64,000 bases of DNA from Paenibacillus mucilaginosus 3016 (GTDB lineage: Bacteria > Bacillota > Bacilli > Paenibacillales > NBRC-103111), in contig NC_016935.1 of the NCBI RefSeq assembly GCF_000250655.1, positions 4,296,001 to 4,360,000 of the forward strand, in the 5' to 3' direction. The notes beneath the pieces were generated by a model, which saw only the letters and a program-made list of their open reading frames with translations, searched no databases and was not told the origin of the DNA. The position numbers and the translations under genes are program-made. This document shows positions 50,380 to 58,296 of this stretch, piece by piece. Numbering within the stretch: position 1 is the stretch's first letter; every line of letters begins with the position of its first letter.

Positions 50380-51387
50380 CTAGTACTGCAGAATATCACT
50401 GACACGGATATAGATATCCAGTTCAGCCCCTACCCTATGTGGAGTCATCCCGCTTTCCTTCTCGATGGTCTTGAGTAGCCCCCCGCCAGCCACCTCTACG
50501 ACATACTTGCTGTACAGTCCATAAAACTCCTGATCGACGATCGTCCCCTTCAGCTGCACGGCATCTACATCCGGCAGAGGCTGCAGATTCACTTTTTCGT
50601 TACGGATATAGGCAGCTTTGCCGGGATCGATCACATCCTTCAACCGGCTGTTTCGGATCATCCGCGGATCGAGCCGGTTGATATCCCCTATGAAATTGCA
50701 CACGAACTCCGTTTGGGATTGATTGTAAACCTCCTGAGGGGTGCCCACCTGCTCTACGATGCCATTGTTGAATACCGCAATACGATCCGACAAGGTTAAC
50801 GCTTCTTCCTGGTCATGAGTGACGTAGATCGTCGTAATCCCAAACTTCTTCTGAAGATTTTTGAGCTCATTTCTCAGCTGCACTCTCAGCTTGGCATCCA
50901 AATTGGATAAAGGCTCATCCAGCGCCAAAATGCTCGGCTTCAGCACCAGCGCTCTGGCAATGGCTACGCGCTGCTGCTGTCCGCCGGACAATTCAGATAC
51001 CTTTTTGGGCAGCTGATCTTCCTTTAAATCCACCTTCCCGGCGATATCCCTCACTTCCCGGTCGATCTCAGCCTTCGAAACCTGTTTGACGCGCAGGCCA
51101 AAGGCGATATTCTCATACACATTCATGGTCGGAAACAGGGCATAGCTTTGAAAAACCATGCTGATTTCTCTTTTTTCGATTGGCACATGGGTAATATCCC
51201 TGCCGCCCAGCTTAATTTGTCCGCTCGCAGGCGTAATGAATCCGACCAGGCTTCGAAGAATGGTGGTTTTCCCGCATCCCGACGGGCCGAGAAAGGTAAA
51301 AAACTCGCCTTCGTTGATCTGCAGATTGAGGTTCTTGACCGCATGGAAATGACCGAACGTAATTTGAATATCATGAAATGTGATCAT
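50380..51387 (-). CDS. ABC transporter ATPase, FbpC/PotA/PhnT type
   Basis: This 335-residue ATPase has Walker A GPSGCGKTT (about residues 34-42), Q-loop SMVFQSYALFP, signature LSGGQQQRVAIARAL (about 132-146), Walker B ILALDEPLSNLDAKLR and H-loop YVTHDQEEAL. A C-terminal TOBE-like regulatory domain follows (about 240-335). It powers the fused permease encoded 14 bases downstream. The SBP gene lies 24 bases upstream. Confidence 0.92.
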   Translation of the reverse strand: MITFHDIQITFGHFHAVKNLNLQINEGEFFTFLGPSGCGKTTILRSLVGFITPASGQIKLGGRDITHVPIEKREISMVFQSYALFPTMNVYENIAFGLRVKQVSKAEIDREVRDIAGKVDLKEDQLPKKVSELSGGQQQRVAIARALVLKPSILALDEPLSNLDAKLRVQLRNELKNLQKKFGITTIYVTHDQEEALTLSDRIAVFNNGIVEQVGTPQEVYNQSQTEFVCNFIGDINRLDPRMIRNSRLKDVIDPGKAAYIRNEKVNLQPLPDVDAVQLKGTIVDQEFYGLYSKYVVEVAGGGLLKTIEKESGMTPHRVGAELDIYIRVSDILQY

Positions 51388-51411
51388 CGCTGTTACCCCT
51401 ATATCCCTTGT

Positions 51412-52518
51412 CTATTTCATAATCTGCAGCTCGATCTTCTCTACCCACTTTCCAATGTTGCCAGCGATGAAGCCCCAGTCCAAAGGCTGTGCTTTTAAAT
51501 TCGAATACAATGCTTTCACGGACTCATTGGCTTTTGCAGCTGCTTTGGTGTTGGCAGGCATGGAATTGAACTTGGAGGCAAATTCTCCTTGAACCTCGGC
51601 CGTTCCCATCCACTCTACGAACCGCTCAGCCGATGCTTTCTTTTTTGTACCGTTAATAATCGCTGCGTGCTCCACTATCATAGGTACGCCGATAGAAGGA
51701 TTTACGATACCTGCCTTCACTTTATATTGTTCTTCCTTCTTGCTGAGCGTACCGGAAACCACAGCTCCCAGCGGTGTCTTTCCGCTTGCCAGATTGGAGT
51801 AGAAGTCCTCACCTTCGACCGCTCTGACCCCATTGTCAAACAACTGCTTGACTTCATTCCAGCCTTCCTGGGAAATGCCAAGCTCCCCCTTCGGGTCCTG
51901 GTGTCTGGTCAGAATACCTGCGACTACGAGCTGCGGGGTAATTTGCCCAAGCAGTGTGGGAGCCTCATACTTGCCCTTGAATGCGGCATCTTTGTAAAGA
52001 TCCGTCCAATCCTTCGGTGCGGTTTCGGCAGTGAAATGTTTCGGATTATAGCCAAGCAGAATGGCCTGCTTCACAAGACCGTGATAGTATCCCTCCGGAT
52101 CGTTTAAGCCCGGCTCTACTTCTCCAGCCCATTTCGGGACATATTTCGTCAGGACGTTTTCCTTCTTCAAATTTTCATACAGCATGTTGTTCAAGCCGAA
52201 TACCACATCCGCAATCGGATTGTTTTTCTCTGCAATCAACCGATTGGTCAAGTTTGCGCCGCCTGCTCCAACAAGCTCAATCTCAAAGCCGGCACTCTTC
52301 GCTTTCTCGATTAACCATTCGCCGCGACCATCGGAATTCGCATTCGTATACACAATCAGTTTCTCATTTTTAACCGGTTCACTTGCTGCCGGTGCAGCCG
52401 TTGTGTTGGTGGCTGGGGCAGTCCCCGCCGCATTACCGTTATTACCGCCGCCGCCGCAGGCCGTTACCGCCAGACACAGGATCGACAGCAGAGACACGTT
52501 CGCCATTGTTTTGACCAT
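51412..52518 (-). CDS. ABC importer substrate-binding lipoprotein, FbpA/PhnS-like
   Basis: This 368-residue lipoprotein has lipobox AVTAC, then a Gly/Asn/Ala-rich tether. The periplasmic-binding type 2 fold starts at KLIVYTNANSDGRGEWLIEKAKSAGF and contains RLIAEKNNPIADVVFGLNN (about residues 113-131) and FVEWMGTAEVQGEFASKFNSMPANTKA. The Tyr pair of ferric-binding FbpA (YxY near the C-terminus) is not evident, so iron is less likely than an organic phosphonate or phosphodiester. It is followed directly by ATPase and fused permease genes. Confidence 0.88.
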   Translation of the reverse strand: MVKTMANVSLLSILCLAVTACGGGGNNGNAAGTAPATNTTAAPAASEPVKNEKLIVYTNANSDGRGEWLIEKAKSAGFEIELVGAGGANLTNRLIAEKNNPIADVVFGLNNMLYENLKKENVLTKYVPKWAGEVEPGLNDPEGYYHGLVKQAILLGYNPKHFTAETAPKDWTDLYKDAAFKGKYEAPTLLGQITPQLVVAGILTRHQDPKGELGISQEGWNEVKQLFDNGVRAVEGEDFYSNLASGKTPLGAVVSGTLSKKEEQYKVKAGIVNPSIGVPMIVEHAAIINGTKKKASAERFVEWMGTAEVQGEFASKFNSMPANTKAAAKANESVKALYSNLKAQPLDWGFIAGNIGKWVEKIELQIMK

Positions 52519-52575
52519 TTTTGAATGACACCCCTTTTAGGATATAGGTTCATTTCCACATCGAATCAGGCAGTC

Positions 52576-53394
52576 CTAGATATATAAAATCAATCCGTCA
52601 TGGGCCACCGTGACCCCCGAAGGCTTGAAGATTTCGTCAAATTCATCGTGAAGCAGCCTGGAATTATGGCTGAAGTGGGTGACTACGATTTTCCCTTCCT
52701 GTTTCAGTATGTTTTGCCTCCGAAACTCACGCTGGGCCTCCAGCACCGTCTCGATTCCCATATGATTGGTGTCGCGGGAATTTCCGGTATATCCGTGCGT
52801 GCAGTCCAGAATGACGCAATCCAGATTCCGTTCCTTTAACCATGCCCAGGTCGCTTCGGGGAACCAGCCCGAATCATGTCCGTACAACAGCTTTTTGCCG
52901 TGCTTTTCGATGACGTACAGCAAGCAGGTTTCCATTCGGTCATGATCCGCAGGCAGCGGGGTAACCACTGCATCCCCCACAGCTATCGTCTCGAATGGGC
53001 GCAGCAGATGGAAGGCAAACCGTTCGCCTTCAAAACGCCCGATGGCGACGCGCGTATGGTGCATGACGGCATCATTCCCGTAGATGTGCATGGGATGCTG
53101 AAGCCCGTGGGCAATCCCCTCCCGCCGGCATTCCAGATCATACGCATTATAATGATCGGAGTGCGTATGGGTCACGAGCAGGTGCTCTATGGCTCCCAGA
53201 TCTATGCTGTCGCGAAGCGCCTGCATATAAGAATCGGGCGAATAGTCGAATTTGATCACATCGTCGATGATGGCCGAGCTTCGGGTGCGGATATTTTTTC
53301 CGCCAAGCTCCCGGGCTTTGATGCAGGATTCACAGCGGCAGAATGCATTGGGAAAACCCTCTGCAGCAGCGGTTCCGAGAAAATGAATTTTCAT
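52576..53394 (-). CDS. PhnP-like metallo-beta-lactamase-fold phosphodiesterase
   Basis: This 272-residue hydrolase opens MKIHFLGTAAAEGFPNAFCRCESCIKARELGG, the PhnP pattern with paired Cys that can bind a structural zinc. Metal ligands are in VTHTHSDHYNAYDL (about residues 75-88), PLPADHDR, LYGHDSG (about 170) and THFSHN. PhnP-type enzymes hydrolyse cyclic phosphodiesters such as 5-phosphoribosyl-1,2-cyclic phosphate. It is encoded between the GntR-LacI regulator and the ABC importer. I infer that the imported compound is, or becomes, a phosphodiester or phosphonate. Confidence 0.85.
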   Translation of the reverse strand: MKIHFLGTAAAEGFPNAFCRCESCIKARELGGKNIRTRSSAIIDDVIKFDYSPDSYMQALRDSIDLGAIEHLLVTHTHSDHYNAYDLECRREGIAHGLQHPMHIYGNDAVMHHTRVAIGRFEGERFAFHLLRPFETIAVGDAVVTPLPADHDRMETCLLYVIEKHGKKLLYGHDSGWFPEATWAWLKERNLDCVILDCTHGYTGNSRDTNHMGIETVLEAQREFRRQNILKQEGKIVVTHFSHNSRLLHDEFDEIFKPSGVTVAHDGLILYI

Positions 53395-53424
53395 GAAATA
53401 TTCCCCCTGGATGGCTTACTTGAG

Positions 53425-54588
53425 CTAACTACTTGCACGTTGGAGCACGGATTTTCTTTCCACAATCGTCGTTTGAACCTTGATGGTAATCGGTTTCTCC
53501 ATGGTATGATGGACGCGTTTCATCAGGAGATGAAAGGCCGATTGGGCCAGCTTCTCGGTATCCTGCCTGACCGTGGTGAGCGGAATGGGAGTCAATGCGG
53601 ACAAATGAATATCGGAGAACCCCACGATCGACAGCTGGTCAGGAACCGCAACCTCCATGCGCAGTGCCGTATATAAGGTTGAAATGGCAACATAATCATC
53701 CCCGCAGAGGAGAGCGGTCATCTGTGGATTGGCACGAATCAACCGTTCCTGTTCAGGATCACTTTCGTTCATACGGCTGGGATCGCAATCCACGTTTTTA
53801 AAATGAATGTACTGGGTTTTGACTGGAATGGCATGATCGAGCAGCGCCTGGATGTAACCCTGATACCGTTCCTCCCTGCTGGTGATATGATTGACCGGGT
53901 TCGAAGTGTATCCGATCTCCCGGTGTCCCTTCCCGATCAAATACTTGGTCATCTCGTAAGAGCCCTGATAATGATCGTGGTAGACGCAATCAATCGAAAC
54001 CTCACGAAAAATTCGGTCGATAATCACAATCGGGAACTGCTGCAGTTTCAGCCTCAGCACCTGGTCACTGCAGGTCTTGCGTCCCTGGGGAAATAAAATG
54101 ATGCCGCCGATCCCCCCTTCAACCAGCCTCTGCAGGCACACATCCTCATCCTCTTTATCCTTGCTGATCTTCAGAATAAGGTCGCAATCGTACTTGCGCA
54201 CTTCGTTCTCGGCGGCAGCAATGATCTTGGAAGTGTAATCGGATAGATGGGGCACGATGAGGGCGATCTGCTTGCACGGCTGCTCCTCTGCCCGAACGGA
54301 ATCCGGTTCTCTCTCCAGCGGCATCTTATCGTTGGACGGGGTACCCTCCTGCTGTCCGGACAGGAAGGTCCCCCTTCTCGGCAGACGGTACACCAGGCCC
54401 TGTTCGGCCAGCAGCTCCAGCGCCAGCTTGCTCGTCATCCGGCTTACGCCGAACAGCTTCGCAAGCTCTCCTTCGGATGGGACGGGATCATGCGGTTGAA
54501 GCCTCCGGCTCTGGATGATTCCTCTGACTTTATCCGCAATTTGCTGGTACAGCAGATTCGGTTTCTTTGACGCATGTGCATTTTTCAT
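53425..54588 (-). CDS. GntR-type regulator with LacI-like sensor domain (AraR-type architecture)
   Basis: This 387-residue repressor has an N-terminal GntR winged helix (LLYQQIADKVRGIIQSRRLQPHDPVPSEGELAKLFGVSRMTSKLALELLAEQGLV, residues about 12-66). After a linker it carries a LacI/GalR-type ligand domain (about 105-380, with IALIVPHLSDYTSKIIAAAENE, GGIGGIILFPQGRK and VAVPDQLSIVGFSDIHLS). This GntR-plus-LacI order is that of B. subtilis AraR. The ligand is unknown and, by position, could be the cargo of the ABC system it precedes. GAGGGATGCC precedes the ATG. The upstream region has imperfect dyads that may be operators. Confidence 0.88.
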   Translation of the reverse strand: MKNAHASKKPNLLYQQIADKVRGIIQSRRLQPHDPVPSEGELAKLFGVSRMTSKLALELLAEQGLVYRLPRRGTFLSGQQEGTPSNDKMPLEREPDSVRAEEQPCKQIALIVPHLSDYTSKIIAAAENEVRKYDCDLILKISKDKEDEDVCLQRLVEGGIGGIILFPQGRKTCSDQVLRLKLQQFPIVIIDRIFREVSIDCVYHDHYQGSYEMTKYLIGKGHREIGYTSNPVNHITSREERYQGYIQALLDHAIPVKTQYIHFKNVDCDPSRMNESDPEQERLIRANPQMTALLCGDDYVAISTLYTALRMEVAVPDQLSIVGFSDIHLSALTPIPLTTVRQDTEKLAQSAFHLLMKRVHHTMEKPITIKVQTTIVERKSVLQRASS

Positions 54589-54892
54589 GTTAAGGCATCC
54601 CTCGTTTTACCCAAATCATGGACTGCAGCGCTGCCCTGGTGCATCCCTGACATGTGATCTAGAATGAGCTTACTGAATGTCACTGACATATTCAATGATA
54701 TGTCCGTTAAGATTATGTAAATGAAGCGATCCCCTTCACGAACTCTTGATATCTCATCGATTTCTATATCAATGAATATTCACGCTTGATACTGACATAG
54801 AACTTGGTTCACTGGTTCTATGGATTTTTGGTCACCATATCTTCAGATACAAGAAGGTACCCATACGACGTCCACCTTGTTGGAGCACAAAA

Positions 54893-54915
54893 AAACGCAG
54901 CCCCAGGCTGCGTTT
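54893..54915 (-). terminator. Intrinsic terminator
   Basis: aaacgcagcc (54893-54902) pairs with ggctgcgttt (54906-54915) around a 3-base loop, with seven T residues on the minus strand. One arm overlaps the stop of the unplaced minus-strand frame. Confidence 0.85.
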
Positions 54916-55112
54916 AACGAAAAGCTTTAACCGGACCGCCATTCCTGTACACCATCTTCAATGCGATAGGCTTTGAACCCCCTTTTTCTGCATGACATCC
55001 GGGCGTGATGTGGAGGCTTGGAACTTTAGCAAGGAGAAGCATATGGACCCTGGCCTGCGCTATGAGGGGGCACAGGAGTTTCTTGTGCGCATCTTGGCTT
55101 ACCGAGACCCGC

Positions 55113-55182
55113 AAGCCGGTCCGAGTGAAGACAAACTCCCTTTGCCGAGATGGCGAGGGAGTTTGCTGTCTTCAAGCGGCTT
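55113..55182. repeat. Long imperfect stem-loop
   Basis: aagccg (55113-55118) faces cggctt (55177-55182). gaagac (55127-55132) faces gtcttc, and aaactccct (55133-55141) faces agggagttt (55156-55164), with small bulges. There is no T tract directly after it. It lies about 25 bases past the HxlR stop and could be its terminator, a small MITE-like element or an RNA structure. Confidence 0.45.
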
Positions 55183-55208
55183 GAGCTTGGCAAATACACG
55201 TTCAATCG

Positions 55209-55607
55209 TTACTGGTCTTCTTTGTCCCCTTTTTCCTGCACTGCTGCTTGCTGCCGTATATCGTCAACTCTGTTCTTGTAGGTTATTCCCCACTTCTTCA
55301 TATCAAGGATGATCGGCGTCAACGTCATGCCGAATTCAGTCAGCGAGTATTCCACTTTAGGAGGCACCTGTTTATAAACCTCGCGGTGAATCATGCCATC
55401 CCGTTCAAGCTCGCGGAGCTGCAAAGTAAGCATAAATTGCGTCAGCCCCGGATAGAGCCGCCGGAATTCGCTGAATCTCTTGGGGCCATCGATAAGATGA
55501 AACAGAATGATCGCTTTCCATTTGCCCCCGATGACATCCAACGTCGTTTCGACAGGACACACCTCCACCCTCGCTTCGAGCTTGTTTTTGCGATCTCCCA
55601 TAGCCAT
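55209..55607 (-). CDS. HxlR family transcriptional regulator
   Basis: This 132-residue regulator has a winged-helix HxlR domain: VCPVETTLDVIGGKWKAIILFHLIDGPKRFSEFRRL (about residues 16-51), QFMLTLQLRELERDGMIHREVY and the wing PPKVEYSLTEFGMTL. The Cys in CPVE is the position used for redox or aldehyde sensing by B. subtilis HxlR-group proteins such as HypR and YodB. The gene is divergent from a quinone reductase gene, with about 140 bases in between, so it is likely a quinone- or electrophile-responsive repressor of that enzyme, as with YodB. The function is inferred from family and arrangement. Confidence 0.88.
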   Translation of the reverse strand: MAMGDRKNKLEARVEVCPVETTLDVIGGKWKAIILFHLIDGPKRFSEFRRLYPGLTQFMLTLQLRELERDGMIHREVYKQVPPKVEYSLTEFGMTLTPIILDMKKWGITYKNRVDDIRQQAAVQEKGDKEDQ

Positions 55608-55744
55608 GACCCTCCAATAGTTTGATTTTTAATACTATATTATAAAATTATGCGTACTTCCCTAAATGCAATATTCATTCTAATATAACACTCATGCGGC
55701 ACTTCATAAAGCGTCGCAAGCCAATGCAAAGGGAGAGTGGAGTC

Positions 55745-56533
55745 ATGTCAAAAAAGGTATTGATCGTTTATGCGCACCCCGAGCCCACTTCGTTAACCAG
55801 CCGGTTCGTTGAGACGGCTGTGCAAGCACTTCAGGAGCAAGGACACGAAGTCATGTGGTCCGATCTGTACGCAATGGACTGGAAGGCCGTGTTCGATGGG
55901 CGCGACTTCCCGGATCGAGTCAATCCTGAACGATTATCCTTTGTTAAAGAGTCAGCGCACGCCTATTCAACTGGCCGTCAAACGGCAGACGTCGCTTTGG
56001 AGCAGCAGAAGCTTCTTGCTGCCGACGCGGTGATCTTACAGTTTCCTCTGTGGTGGTTCAGCATGCCGGCTATTCTCAAGGGCTGGGTAGAACGGGTATT
56101 CGCTTATGGTTTCGCATATGGCTTTAAGGGCGAAGGGAATCGCTACCGCTACGGCGATGGCATGCTAAAGGGGAAGCGGGCCATGCTGTCCGTGACTGCC
56201 GGAGGGCCTGAGAAGGATTATTCGCCGCGAGGCATCAATGGGCCGCTGGAGCAATTGCTGTTCCCCATTACTCACGGCACCCTCTTCTTCCCGGGGATGG
56301 ATGTCCTGCCTACCCATGCCGTCTACGGAGCCGATCGCATGACGGCAGGCGACATCGATGCGGCGATGGCAGTCTGGCGCTTGCGTCTCGAGCGCCTGTT
56401 CGAGGAGGAGCCCATTGCGTTCCGGCATCAGAACGGCGGGGATTATCCGGACGGCCATGTGCTTGCAAGCGACATCGCCATCGGACAGACCGGCTTGACG
56501 GCTCACATTGCCGAAGGCGCGGCGCCTCTATGA
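55745..56533 (+). CDS. NAD(P)H dehydrogenase (quinone), flavodoxin-like fold
   Basis: This enzyme of about 262 residues resembles NQO1/KefF. MSKKVLIVYAHPEPTSLTSRFVETAVQAL forms the flavin-phosphate loop, ADAVILQFPLWWFSMPAILKGWVERVFAYGFAYGF binds the isoalloxazine (about residues 94-128), and LSVTAGGPEKDYSP lies after the fourth strand. It should reduce quinones by two electrons with FAD or FMN. The start is the ATG 7 bases after AAGGGAGAGTGG; an in-frame ATG at 55694 has no site. It is under probable control of the divergent HxlR gene. Confidence 0.9.
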   Translation: MSKKVLIVYAHPEPTSLTSRFVETAVQALQEQGHEVMWSDLYAMDWKAVFDGRDFPDRVNPERLSFVKESAHAYSTGRQTADVALEQQKLLAADAVILQFPLWWFSMPAILKGWVERVFAYGFAYGFKGEGNRYRYGDGMLKGKRAMLSVTAGGPEKDYSPRGINGPLEQLLFPITHGTLFFPGMDVLPTHAVYGADRMTAGDIDAAMAVWRLRLERLFEEEPIAFRHQNGGDYPDGHVLASDIAIGQTGLTAHIAEGAAPL

Positions 56534-56562
56534 GTGGAGCCTGATGGGGAAAAGCCGGTCTC

Positions 56563-56598
56563 AAAAAAGGTGGAGCAGCTGCCGCGGCAAACTGCTCC
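56563..56598 (-). terminator. Intrinsic terminator, copy 2 of a duplicated hairpin
   Basis: ggagcag (56572-56578) and ctgctcc (56592-56598) enclose the tgccgcggca palindrome. On the minus strand the stem is followed after ACC by TTTTTT. It ends the kinase-regulator-lipoprotein operon. The hairpin and about 20 flanking bases are nearly identical to those at 22501-22533. Confidence 0.85.
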
Positions 56599-56699
56599 CG
56601 GATCGTTTCATTATTGTCTGCAGAGCATTCGTATGGACGCTGCTTGTCGGATACTGAAGCAAAGCCGCCTAAGCGGGTCTTCTCTCCCCTGCTTCCTTG

Positions 56700-58274
56700 C
56701 TATTTGACCGGTTCATTCACCTTTTCGTACCATGCTCTGGCGCGCTTGGTAACCTCGTCGCCGCCGGATGCATACCACTTCTCGACGAACTCGTCGAATT
56801 TGCTGATCGGGTACTGCCCGAGGATCATCTTGGTCGCATACTCCACATACAGCGTGCGGTTGTTGATGTCCGGGAACCCCGCATAGATGCTGGCAGGCAG
56901 GCCGTCTCCGGCAATATTCTTGCTGTATGCTTGGGCTCCCTCCATATTCCGGATCGTCTGGTCTACGCTCCACAGGCTGTCATCCGATGCCGCACCTTTT
57001 AGAAGTCGAGTGGTAAAATCCAAGGCAGCAAGCTCCTGCCATGGGTGCAGGAGCAGGTTCTCCTGCGTCCTCTTATCATCAGGGAGCCGGATCGCTTTGC
57101 CGTCCTTCAGGGTATAATGCATGCCTTCTACGCCCAAATACAATGCGTTCCAATTGCGTTTATCGTACAGGTTGTTCAGCAGCTTTAAGGTGGCCATCAA
57201 TCTCGTCCGATCCTTGTTGTTCTTGACGACCCACTGCGGGTTCCCCACCTTTTTCTTGCTGTAGAAGCCCTGATAGCCGGATACTTCAAGCACAGGCATA
57301 ACGGAGAAATTCCCCTTCACCCCCGTGTTCTTGTACATATTATCCAGATATAAGTGGGTTTGTTCGAGCCAGTGGTAATAGCTTCCCGCCCTGTCTCCCT
57401 GTACTTTCCCGTCCCATTGGAGCTTGTCATTCAGAAGCGATTCCTTATCCAGCAATCCCTCCTTATGCAGCTTCGACAGGAACGCCAAGGCCGCTTTCAT
57501 GTTCGGGGTTACCGCGGAATAGGTCAGCTTGCCATCATACAGATCCCAATCCGGGTAGCCTTCGATCATGGCAACACCGTACATGGCAAACAGATGATCC
57601 ATCCATCGCGCTTCCTGCCGGCCGCCTGTAGGAATTTCATCCTGCTGTCCATTGCCGTTGGGATCCTGATCCCGGAAGGCCTCTAACACCTGGACATACG
57701 CTTCTTGTGTTGTCGGCATGGATAAACCCAGCGCTTCCAGCCAGTCCTTGCGGATCATGGCGGCGTATCTGCCATAGTCCATGACGATCGGGATATAATA
57801 GATTCGCCCCTGTCCGGTGGGGTCGTTAGCTTTCACGACATCCCAAACGTCCTTCGGGATGCCGCGCCAAACATTCGGTGCATAGGCCGGCAGCAGCTCG
57901 GTCAGATCCGCTATCGCTCCGTTCTTGGCCAGGTTGGATTCGATCCCCTGCCAAGGCAGAAACAGGTCGGGCATTTCACCGGCAGCGATCTTCAAGTTCA
58001 ACCGGTTCTGGTAGGTCGTGCCTCCATTCCATTCCACATACGGACTAATGATGCCGACGCCCAGCGTCTTCTTATACAGTTCATACAGCTTGCTGCCCTT
58101 CTCGATCGGCCTGTACCCGTCGTTCGAGCCCCATACTTCCAGATCGATGACCCCCTCCGCTGCAGGTTCGGCATTCAGGTCAGACGGAGCGTCCGTACTG
58201 CCGCTGCAGCCCGCCAGGACGATCAGGGCAAGGGAGCAGCTGACCGCGAGCCTCCTAAGTTTGTGGATCACCAT
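56700..58274 (-). CDS. Sugar-binding lipoprotein encoded behind a YesM/YesN pair, no permeases
   Basis: This lipoprotein of about 524 residues starts MVIHKLRRLAVSCSLALIVLAGC, with lipobox VLAGC. The solute-binding fold includes YKKTLGVGIISPYVEWNGGTTYQNRLNLKIAAGEMPDLFL spread over two elements, and AFRDQDPNGNGQQDEIPTGG (EF-hand-like loop). The C-terminal part contains LYVEYATKMILGQYPISKFDEFVEKWYASGGDEV. AGGGGG lies 9 bases before the ATG. It follows the response-regulator gene by 22 bases and ends at a strong terminator, so no importer gene follows. It may be the ligand-binding part of a sensor or may use shared permeases. Confidence 0.88.
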   Translation of the reverse strand: MVIHKLRRLAVSCSLALIVLAGCSGSTDAPSDLNAEPAAEGVIDLEVWGSNDGYRPIEKGSKLYELYKKTLGVGIISPYVEWNGGTTYQNRLNLKIAAGEMPDLFLPWQGIESNLAKNGAIADLTELLPAYAPNVWRGIPKDVWDVVKANDPTGQGRIYYIPIVMDYGRYAAMIRKDWLEALGLSMPTTQEAYVQVLEAFRDQDPNGNGQQDEIPTGGRQEARWMDHLFAMYGVAMIEGYPDWDLYDGKLTYSAVTPNMKAALAFLSKLHKEGLLDKESLLNDKLQWDGKVQGDRAGSYYHWLEQTHLYLDNMYKNTGVKGNFSVMPVLEVSGYQGFYSKKKVGNPQWVVKNNKDRTRLMATLKLLNNLYDKRNWNALYLGVEGMHYTLKDGKAIRLPDDKRTQENLLLHPWQELAALDFTTRLLKGAASDDSLWSVDQTIRNMEGAQAYSKNIAGDGLPASIYAGFPDINNRTLYVEYATKMILGQYPISKFDEFVEKWYASGGDEVTKRARAWYEKVNEPVK

Positions 58275-58296
58275 GCCTGCATTCCCCCTGCGAAGT

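Larger units (their letters stand above)
54589..55208. other. Intergenic region with operators, a terminator and an unplaced ORF tail
   Basis: About 620 bases lie between the GntR-LacI gene and the HxlR gene. The left half is AT-rich with imperfect dyads (gatatctcatcgatttctatatc, and agaac/gttct around 54800-54822) suited to the regulator. The right half has a terminator, a minus-strand frame ending exactly at it (54914-55114), and a long imperfect stem-loop at 55113-55182. The minus-strand frame encodes no family I recognise and could be the end of a lost gene. Confidence 0.4.

Noticed and set aside
51412..52518. Ferric-iron-binding protein FbpA
   Set aside because: The fold is related, but the adjacent C-terminal tyrosines that bind iron are not evident and the operon carries a PhnP-like hydrolase. 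The cargo is left open.
54660..54850. AT-rich dyads considered as a riboswitch or small RNA
   Set aside because: No known riboswitch core or terminator-antiterminator pair was seen. Operator sites for the adjacent regulator are a simpler explanation.
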